From NCBI GenBank assembly GCA_021300055.1, contig JAJTHU010000198.1:1-5434 (forward strand): a stretch of DNA of 5,434 nt, written 5' to 3'. Below the pieces are notes generated by a model. It did not search any database, had not been told where the DNA came from, and saw only the letters and a list, made by a program, of their open reading frames with translations. The position numbers and the translations under genes are program-made. The DNA is from Nitrosomonadaceae bacterium. Its GTDB lineage: Bacteria; Pseudomonadota; Gammaproteobacteria; Burkholderiales; Usitatibacteraceae. Below are positions 1 through 4,618 of the stretch, piece by piece. Within the stretch, counting starts at the first letter, position 1; the number at the start of each line of letters is the position of its first letter.

Positions 1-1
1 C

Positions 2-1138
2 AACATCAATCTGCGCGACCCGGCGATCTATCGCATCAAGCACGCGCATCATCATCGTCAAGGCGACAAATGGCACATCTACCCGATGTATGCCTACGCG
101 CATCCGATTGAAGACGCGCTTGAGAACATCACGCATTCGATTTGCACACTCGAGTTTGAAGACCAGCGTCCTTGGTATGACTGGCTGCTCGCCAAGCTTG
201 CCGAGGTCGGTGAGTTGCTGAAGCCGTTGCCGAAGCAAATCGAGTTCTCGCGGCACAACCTCACCTACATCATCACGTCCAAGCGCTACCTGAAGCAATT
301 GGTGAATCAAAAGCACGTTGAGGGCTGGGACGACCCGCGCATGCCCACCATCGTTGGTGCGCGTCGCCGCGGATTCACGCCGCAAGGCTTCCAGTTGTTC
401 GCGGATCGCATCGGCGTGTCCAAGGCCGATTCTTGGATCGACATGACGGTGTTCGAAGACTGTCAGCGCGAGGTAATGAACGAGATGTGCGAGCGCCGCG
501 TCGCGGTGCTGAATCCGCTCAAGCTCGTTATCACCAACTATCCTGACAACCAGTCAGAGCATTGCTTCGCGCCGAATCACCCGCAGAAGCCCGAACTCGG
601 CAAACGCGAAGTGCCGTTCTCGAAAGAGTTGTGGATCGAGCGCGAAGACTTTGAAGAAACGCCACCGAAGGGTTACTTCCGCTTGTTCCCCGGCAACTCT
701 GTGCGGCTACGCTATGCGTTTGTGGTGAAGTGCACGGGCTTCGAGAAGGATGCCGCGGGGAACGTCGTGAAAGTGCTCGCCGAATACTTACCCGAGACCA
801 AATCCGGCTCGCTTGGTGCGGACTCGGTCAAGGTGAAGGGCAATATTCATTGGCTCAGCGCCGCGCACGCGCACGCTGCCGAGGTTCGGTTGTTCGATCG
901 CTTGTTTAAGGCACCACACCCGGGACGCACGACCGAGAACTTTTTGGATGACCTCAACCCAGATTCGAAAAAGGTCATCACAGCCTACCTCGAGCCTGCG
1001 TTGAGGGACGCAGCTCCCGACACGCGCTACCAGTTTGAGCGTCACGGTTACTTCGTGGCCGACCGCGTTGATTCAACGCGCGGAAACGCGAAGTGGAATC
1101 GCGCAGTGACGTTGAAGGATAGTTGGGCGGCGAAGTAG
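2..1138 (+). CDS. glnS: Glutaminyl-tRNA synthetase, C-terminal part (5' end outside window)
   Basis: This cytoplasmic class I aminoacyl-tRNA synthetase charges tRNA-Gln with glutamine using ATP. The frame is open from base 2, so the gene enters from the left; 378 residues are present, against about 554 in E. coli GlnRS. The N-terminal Rossmann half with the HIGH motif is therefore missing from view. Recognisable GlnRS blocks in order are LRDPAIYRIKHA (bases 11-46), then IYPMYAYAH and THSICTLEFED, then the KMSKS-loop equivalent TSKR at 275-286, then HVEGWDDPRMPTI and RRRGFTPQG. The C-terminal beta-barrel anticodon-binding part follows, with MPNHP-like APNHPQKPE, VPFSKELWIEREDF, VKGNIHWLSAAHA, EVRLFDRLF, and a FERHGYF...NRAVTLKDSWA end that matches the family terminus. 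The first KMSKS position is Thr where E. coli has Met; the Lys (281-283) is kept. There is no C-terminal extension. It is separated from the next gene by 66 nt. Confidence 0.97.
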   Translation, partial: NINLRDPAIYRIKHAHHHRQGDKWHIYPMYAYAHPIEDALENITHSICTLEFEDQRPWYDWLLAKLAEVGELLKPLPKQIEFSRHNLTYIITSKRYLKQLVNQKHVEGWDDPRMPTIVGARRRGFTPQGFQLFADRIGVSKADSWIDMTVFEDCQREVMNEMCERRVAVLNPLKLVITNYPDNQSEHCFAPNHPQKPELGKREVPFSKELWIEREDFEETPPKGYFRLFPGNSVRLRYAFVVKCTGFEKDAAGNVVKVLAEYLPETKSGSLGADSVKVKGNIHWLSAAHAHAAEVRLFDRLFKAPHPGRTTENFLDDLNPDSKKVITAYLEPALRDAAPDTRYQFERHGYFVADRVDSTRGNAKWNRAVTLKDSWAAK

Positions 1139-1194
1139 CATCCCCCTGAAGTGCCGCGAAGAGCACTCGCCCAAGAATACGCAAACAAGTAATC

Positions 1195-1200
1195 AGGAGG
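1195..1200 (+). promoter_or_regulatory. Ribosome binding site of the Bug-family gene
   Basis: A perfect AGGAGG lies 4 nt before the ATG at 1205. It fixes that start and suggests efficient translation of the binding protein; the spacing is on the short side. No convincing promoter is visible in the 66-nt gap after glnS. Confidence 0.85.
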
Positions 1201-1204
1201 AACC

Positions 1205-2176
1205 ATGAAGCGTACCCTTTTAAGTCTCGTCGGCGTCACCATGCTCGCCGTCAACAGCATCGCGGCTGCACAAGCGCCCTACCCTAACAAGCCGATCAAA
1301 CTCATCATCGGCTTCCCGCCAGGCGGCCCGCTCGATACGCACGCGCGTGTATTGACCGATCAATTGCAAAAGCACTTGGGGCAGCCCGTCATCATCGACT
1401 ACAAGCCCGGCGCAGGCGGCAGCATCGGCGCCAACGAAGTCATCAAGTCCGCGCCGGACGGCTACACGCTGTTGATGGCGAACACCGGCACGATGGTGAT
1501 CAACCCGTTCGTGTACACCAAGAATATCTACGACACGCTGCGTGACTTCACACCGGTGGCACGCACCGCACAGCAGCCGTTGGCGTTGGTCGTCCACAAC
1601 GACGTGCCTGCCAAAACGTGGGGCGAGTTCGTCGCGTACGCAAAGAAGAACCCTACCAAGATCAACTACGGCTCGGCCGGTAACGGCGGTATTTCACACT
1701 TGGTGCCCGAAATGCTCGAAGACGCGGTGGGCATACAAATGACTCACGTGCCCTACAAAGGCAGCGCGCCCGCCTTCACCGATTTGCTCGCGGGGCAAGT
1801 GCAGTTCATGGCCGAATCGATTCCGCAGGTCTCGCAATACGTGAAAGCCGGCAAGGTGCGCGCGCTCGCTATGACAGGCAAAGAGCGCAACAGCGCAATC
1901 CCTGAAGTGCCGACGCTCGGCGAAGCTGGTGTGAAGAACTTTGAGGTCGTTGGCTTCTACGGCGTACTCGCTCCGGCAAAACTTCCCGCCGACGTGCTTG
2001 CCAAGTTGAGCGACGCGTTCAAGAGAACGCTTGCCTCCGAGGACGTGAAGACCAAGATGATTTCGCAAGGCGCAGACCCAGCTTTCATGGACTCCGCGGC
2101 ATTTGCGGCATTCCTGAAAAGCGAGAGCGCGCGCTGGCAAGCTGCCGTCAAGAAGGCAAACGTCAAGCTCGACTAA
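1205..2176 (+). CDS. Bug/TctC-family periplasmic solute-binding protein
   Basis: This is a predicted periplasmic receptor of the tripartite tricarboxylate transporter type, a family that binds small carboxylates, aromatic acids or amino-acid-like ligands. The 323-residue length is normal for it. A Sec signal peptide (residues 1-24) has a KR start, a hydrophobic core and an AQA cleavage site, giving a mature start of PYPNKPIK. Family landmarks follow: the first ligand loop GFPPGGPLD (36-44), KPGAGGSIGANEV then APDGYTLL, the second loop NYGSAGNGG (154-162), HVPYKGSAPAFTDLLAGQVQ, and VPTLGEAGVKNFEV. In known Bug structures the two loops hold the ligand carboxylate through water and backbone contacts. 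No TctA or TctB permease gene is in view, so this is an orphan receptor that may use a distant permease or act in sensing; the ligand cannot be read from sequence. The next gene starts 30 nt downstream and is probably in the same operon. Confidence 0.95.
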   Translation: MKRTLLSLVGVTMLAVNSIAAAQAPYPNKPIKLIIGFPPGGPLDTHARVLTDQLQKHLGQPVIIDYKPGAGGSIGANEVIKSAPDGYTLLMANTGTMVINPFVYTKNIYDTLRDFTPVARTAQQPLALVVHNDVPAKTWGEFVAYAKKNPTKINYGSAGNGGISHLVPEMLEDAVGIQMTHVPYKGSAPAFTDLLAGQVQFMAESIPQVSQYVKAGKVRALAMTGKERNSAIPEVPTLGEAGVKNFEVVGFYGVLAPAKLPADVLAKLSDAFKRTLASEDVKTKMISQGADPAFMDSAAFAAFLKSESARWQAAVKKANVKLD

Positions 2177-2206
2177 GGCACCAAAGCCAGCTAGAGATGC
2201 GTAACG

Positions 2207-2836
2207 ATGTACACACCAGCGCACTTTGCTGAAACGCGCGACGAGGTTTTACAGGCGCTCATCGCAACGCACCGACTGGCAACAATTGTTGAAGTCATCG
2301 ACGGTGCGCCTGTTGCGAACCACATCCCGCTGCTGTACCGACAACTGACACCGACCAGTGCCGTGTTGCAAGGTCATATTGCTCGCGCCAATCCACTTTG
2401 GCAAACCGCACATGAACGCGGTGTGCTCGCGATTTTCCAAGGTCCGCAAGCCTACATCACGCCGAGTTGGTACCCGGCAAAGAAGGAACACGGCAAGGTC
2501 GTGCCGACGTGGAACTACTGCGTTGTGCACGTACACGGTGTGTTGCGCGCCGTCGAAGACCCGACGTGGCTGCACACGCACTTGCGACAAATGACCGATG
2601 AGAACGAAGCACCACTTCCAGCGCGTTGGGCCGTCGATGACGCGCCGGCTGACTTTGTGAATGCAACGATGCGCGGCATCGTCGGCATCGAAATCGCGGT
2701 GACCCGCATCCAAGGCAAGTGGAAAATGAGCCAAAACAAGAGCGCCGCCGATCGTCGCGGCATCATCGAGGGGCTGCAGCAGCAACCCACTGCAGCTGCG
2801 CTCGAAGTCGCGGCGTTAGTTCCTAAGCCGTCGTAA
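2207..2836 (+). CDS. PaiB-type FMN-binding split-barrel protein (annotated in the family as negative transcriptional regulator)
   Basis: This 209-residue cytoplasmic protein belongs to the PaiB family, whose namesake in Bacillus subtilis affects sporulation and protease genes. The fold is an FMN-binding split barrel, and direct DNA binding is not generally proven for the family. Family signatures are the MYTPAHF start, ANHIP (37-41), GHIARANP (56-63), FQGP (77-80), YITPSWYP (83-90), KVVPTWNY (97-104), the HVHG stretch (108-111), and near the end GIVGIEI followed by QGKWKMSQNK (169-178). The start is chosen because MYxPxHF is the family N-terminus; there is only a weak AGAG (2193-2196) before it, so translation may be coupled to the upstream gene, whose stop is 30 nt away. 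No paiA-like acetyltransferase is adjacent. Pairing with a Bug gene suggests a shared operon, but a functional link is inference. The Ala/Gln-rich tail after residue 185 looks unstructured. Confidence 0.93.
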   Translation: MYTPAHFAETRDEVLQALIATHRLATIVEVIDGAPVANHIPLLYRQLTPTSAVLQGHIARANPLWQTAHERGVLAIFQGPQAYITPSWYPAKKEHGKVVPTWNYCVVHVHGVLRAVEDPTWLHTHLRQMTDENEAPLPARWAVDDAPADFVNATMRGIVGIEIAVTRIQGKWKMSQNKSAADRRGIIEGLQQQPTAAALEVAALVPKPS

Positions 2837-2841
2837 ACCCA

Positions 2842-2857
2842 CGCCAGAGACTTGGCG
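2842..2857 (+). terminator. Possible weak terminator hairpin after the PaiB-type gene
   Basis: CGCCA (2842-2846) pairs with TGGCG (2853-2857) around a 6-nt loop, starting 6 nt after the stop codon. It is followed by a loosely T-rich stretch (GTTTCGTT) rather than a clean T run. Its position fits the end of the Bug/PaiB unit, but the stem is only 5 bp. Confidence 0.35.
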
Positions 2858-2873
2858 AGCGTTTCGTTCAGCC

Positions 2874-2885
2874 TGCTACCCATCC
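2874..2885 (+). repeat. 12-nt word TGCTACCCATCC, copy 1
   Basis: An exact 12-nt match to 4441-4452. This copy sits 37 nt after the stop of the PaiB-type gene; the other sits 21 nt after the stop of the next gene. Just upstream, GC-C here and GC-T there extend the similarity to 14 of 15 positions. Role unknown. Confidence 0.6.
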
Positions 2886-2913
2886 CTTAATCGAGTGTGC
2901 CGCCTAGCAACCC

Positions 2914-2943
2914 GTGACGCGACCTCGGCAAGCGCGACATAAT
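2914..2943 (+). promoter_or_regulatory. Candidate sigma-70 promoter for the exported hypothetical gene
   Basis: GTGACG (2914-2919) as a -35 box and CATAAT (2938-2943) as a -10 box are separated by 18 nt. The -10 box matches TATAAT at five of six positions and the -35 is a four-of-six match to TTGACA. Transcription would begin near 2950, giving a leader of about 100 nt before the ATG at 3049. The -10 box overlaps the first unit of the AATCGG repeat, so a protein binding the repeat would be placed to control this promoter. This is a by-eye call. Confidence 0.35.
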
Positions 2944-2985
2944 CGGAGTACCCGCAATCGGTGCGACCATAATCGGGTCGTTGGT
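2934..2985 (+). repeat. AATCGG array with exact 15-nt period, upstream of the exported hypothetical gene
   Basis: AATCGG occurs at 2941, 2956 and 2971, exactly 15 nt apart with differing 9-nt spacers. Two units share a longer word: GCGACATAATCGG (2934-2946) and GCGACCATAATCGG (2963-2976), which differ by one inserted C. The last unit also lies in a small inverted repeat, CGACC (2964-2968) and GGTCG (2976-2980). The array ends 63 nt before the start codon and overlaps the candidate -10 box. It could be a set of regulator binding sites; a chance origin is possible. Confidence 0.5.
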
Positions 2986-3036
2986 AAATCTCCACGTTCT
3001 TGAACGCACGCCGCACGCCCTTAGTCACCCTGCGAT

Positions 3037-3041
3037 AGGAG
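3037..3041 (+). promoter_or_regulatory. Ribosome binding site of the exported hypothetical gene
   Basis: AGGAG lies 7 nt before the ATG at 3049, an ideal spacing. It supports this start, which also gives a complete signal peptide. Confidence 0.8.
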
Positions 3042-3048
3042 CCGCACC

Positions 3049-4419
3049 ATGTTGATCTCTCGTAAGCCGACCCGCGCACTCACCTTGGCCGTCCTCGGCA
3101 CGTTGCTGCCGGGCATCTCCGCCAGCGTCCACGCGCAGACCAAAGCGCCACCGCAAGTCGTCAAGCCACCCATCGCGCTGGCGTATATCGATGTCGCAAC
3201 GAGTACGAGCGATATCCCCGGTGCAAACATGTTTGGCGGCGCGATGCAGGGCGGCCAATCTGGCGGTGCATTTGGTGCATTGGGTGGTTTGCTCAAAGGC
3301 GCGGCTGGTGGTGCGACGGGTCGCGGCAACACCTTCGGCAACACGCGCTCGTTTGGTTTCGGCAGCGGCAAGTATGTGGACGTATCGGTGTACACGAGCA
3401 AGAACCGCTCGCTGGCCGAAGCCACGCAAGCCATCCCATCGGTGATGAATCTCGGCGACTCACTCAAACTGGTTGCACCGATTCCCGAGAAACCCGTGCC
3501 CACCACGCCGCCTGATGAGCGTCCGGTTGAGCGCACCGACTACGAGCCGCCCAAAGGCAAGATCTTGCTCTATTGGGGCTGTGGCGAAAATATCCGCCCT
3601 GGTCAACCGCGCGTGCTCGATATGGCCAACGCGCGCATCGATGACTTCGCAAAGATTTTCATCGCACGTGGCAGCACCACCAAAGGTGCGCGTTCTGAGC
3701 CAGGACACCCCGCGTGGCCAAACAAGGAAGATGATCGTCGCGTGCCTGATAACGCATCGCTGGTCGGGCAGCACACCTTTACCGGCAATGGCATCCCGGA
3801 GTCATTCAAAGTCACGCTCGGCGCCGCACAGGACTTAATGCCGCCGATTGAGCTCAGCCAGACTAAGGTTGCAGAAGGCGGCGTTAACCTCGAATGGAAA
3901 TCGATTCCGCACGCGCGTGCGTACTTCATCACCGCCATGGGCGGTAAATCGGATGGCCGCGGCGAGGGCAACGAAATGATTTTCTGGACCTCAAGCGAGC
4001 TACCGGAAACCGGCTTCGGATTGATGGACTATCAATCCAACGGCAACATCGACAAATGGCTCGGTGAAAAAGTGCTGTTGCCCGCAAGCGCCACTAAATG
4101 TGCAATCCCCAAGGGCATCTTTTCGTCGGGTGATGGCGGCAGAGGCGGCGATGCAGGTGGCATGCTGCGCATGATCGCCTACGGCTCGGAAGCGTTCTTC
4201 GCATTTCCACCGCGTCCAACCGACCCAAAGATTCCATGGGAGCCGGATTGGCAAACCAAGGTGCGCGTGAAGTCGACATTCATGTCGATGCTCGGTGGCA
4301 TGGGCGGCGAATCACGTTCGCGTGGTGGCCGCGAGGAAGCACCTAAAGATGCGCCAAAAGCCAAAGAAGAAAAGAAACCGAACCCAGTTGATTTGTTGAA
4401 GGGCTTGTTCGGGCGCTGA
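3049..4419 (+). CDS. Exported protein of unknown function with glycine-rich segment and YWGCGE motif
   Basis: I do not recognise a characterised family in this 456-residue protein; it is likely a conserved hypothetical of proteobacteria. A Sec signal peptide spans residues 1-29 (basic RKPTR, hydrophobic core, VHA cleavage site before Q30). No lipobox Cys is present, so it should be soluble in the periplasm or loosely surface-bound. Residues 58-107 are rich in Gly, Ala and Phe; 145-170 is a Pro-rich linker; a compact block KILLYWGCGE (171-180) followed by GQPRVLD looks motif-like. From about 265 to 360, GGVNLEW (277-283) and IPHARAYFITAMG read like strands of a fibronectin-like beta sandwich. 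The mature protein has only two cysteines, C178 and C351, which could form a disulfide. After residue 420 comes a charged Lys/Glu/Pro/Ala linker ending in NPVDLLKGLFGR. It stands alone between gaps of 212 and 199 nt, so it is probably monocistronic. Confidence 0.88.
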   Translation: MLISRKPTRALTLAVLGTLLPGISASVHAQTKAPPQVVKPPIALAYIDVATSTSDIPGANMFGGAMQGGQSGGAFGALGGLLKGAAGGATGRGNTFGNTRSFGFGSGKYVDVSVYTSKNRSLAEATQAIPSVMNLGDSLKLVAPIPEKPVPTTPPDERPVERTDYEPPKGKILLYWGCGENIRPGQPRVLDMANARIDDFAKIFIARGSTTKGARSEPGHPAWPNKEDDRRVPDNASLVGQHTFTGNGIPESFKVTLGAAQDLMPPIELSQTKVAEGGVNLEWKSIPHARAYFITAMGGKSDGRGEGNEMIFWTSSELPETGFGLMDYQSNGNIDKWLGEKVLLPASATKCAIPKGIFSSGDGGRGGDAGGMLRMIAYGSEAFFAFPPRPTDPKIPWEPDWQTKVRVKSTFMSMLGGMGGESRSRGGREEAPKDAPKAKEEKKPNPVDLLKGLFGR

Positions 4420-4432
4420 CGGCCGTCTGCGC
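4413..4432 (+). terminator. Hairpin spanning the stop codon of the exported hypothetical gene
   Basis: GCGC (4413-4416) and GACGG (4418-4422) mirror CCGTC (4423-4427) and GCGC (4429-4432), with one T/T mismatch and the TGA inside the left arm. As RNA this would give about 7 GC-rich pairs plus the mismatch around a GGCC loop. No T run follows, only GCTTGGCTTGCT, so factor-independent termination is doubtful. It may instead protect the 3' end of the mRNA. Confidence 0.35.
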
Positions 4433-4440
4433 GCTTGGCT

Positions 4441-4452
4441 TGCTACCCATCC
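4441..4452 (+). repeat. 12-nt word TGCTACCCATCC, copy 2
   Basis: Exact second copy of the word at 2874-2885, same orientation, again shortly after a stop codon and just downstream of a hairpin. CTTGGC occurs upstream of both copies, at 2851-2856 and 4434-4439, though at different distances. Confidence 0.6.
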
Positions 4453-4478
4453 AGCGGTGCGCTCCCGGAGAAACAAGG

Positions 4479-4507
4479 GATTGGCGGGCTACCTTCCCAA
4501 CCCAATC
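4479..4507 (+). terminator. Hairpin between the exported hypothetical gene and the LacI-type gene
   Basis: GATTGG (4479-4484) pairs with CCAATC (4502-4507). Inside an asymmetric internal loop (C against AAC), GGG (4486-4488) pairs with CCC (4496-4498) around a 7-nt loop, giving nine pairs in all. There is no T tract on either side. It could help end transcription from upstream, or be a protein-binding inverted repeat ahead of the LacI-type promoter. Confidence 0.35.
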
Positions 4508-4548
4508 GTCGAGCCACTCAAAGTCGAGTAGTGACGCGCGATTGTGTC

Positions 4549-4554
4549 TATACT
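4549..4554 (+). promoter_or_regulatory. Candidate -10 box of the LacI-type gene
   Basis: TATACT matches the sigma-70 -10 consensus at five of six positions and lies 65 nt before the chosen ATG. The -35 region around 4525-4531 has no good TTGACA match, so the promoter would be weak or need help. Transcription would begin near 4561, at the left edge of the palindrome described next. Confidence 0.4.
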
Positions 4555-4560
4555 CCCCTA

Positions 4561-4578
4561 ATTGCATTCGAATTCAAT
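4561..4578 (+). promoter_or_regulatory. Candidate LacI-family operator (18-bp palindrome with central CG)
   Basis: ATTGCATTCGAATTCAAT is a palindrome centred on the CG at 4569/4570, with eight of nine base pairs symmetric; only 4565/4574 breaks it. Many LacI-family operators are even palindromes of this size with a central CpG, where the paired hinge helices insert leucines in the minor groove. It sits 7-24 nt after the candidate -10 box and 41 nt before the regulator's ATG, the classic place for autorepression. Operator assignment to this regulator is inference. Confidence 0.55.
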
Positions 4579-4618
4579 GCGCTTGCGGCAGTGCACCGGT
4601 GAGCGACGAGACTCTTGC

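Noticed and set aside
1150..1167. AGTGC/GCACT inverted repeat with 8-nt loop between glnS and the Bug gene.
   Set aside because: It has only 5 bp, a large loop and no T run; too weak to call a terminator. The two genes may or may not share a transcript.
1694..2224. Long minus-strand open frame (176 codons) opposite the Bug gene.
   Set aside because: It is antisense to a clear family member, and its Cys/His/Arg-rich composition is typical of reading GC-rich codons backwards.
2876..3079. Minus-strand open frame of 67 codons across the gap before the exported gene, with a five-residue DYGRT/DCGYS/DYVAL-like periodicity.
   Set aside because: The periodicity is just the 15-nt DNA repeat read as protein. 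The frame overlaps the well-supported start and ribosome site of the + strand gene, and the product resembles nothing I know.
3021..3536. Minus-strand open frame (171 codons) opposite the Gly-rich part of the exported protein.
   Set aside because: Its Pro/Ala-rich stretch is the complement of the glycine codons. There is no independent start signal, and it covers the ribosome site of the + strand gene.
4561..4580. TTCGAAT within the palindrome resembles the T-loop of a tRNA gene.
   Set aside because: There is no acceptor stem, anticodon arm or D-arm around it; the symmetry and position fit an operator better.
4577..4618. Upstream in-frame ATG at 4577 as start of the LacI-type gene.
   Set aside because: It has no ribosome site, lies inside the palindrome and very close to the inferred transcription start. 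The ATG at 4619 is preferred, though not proven.
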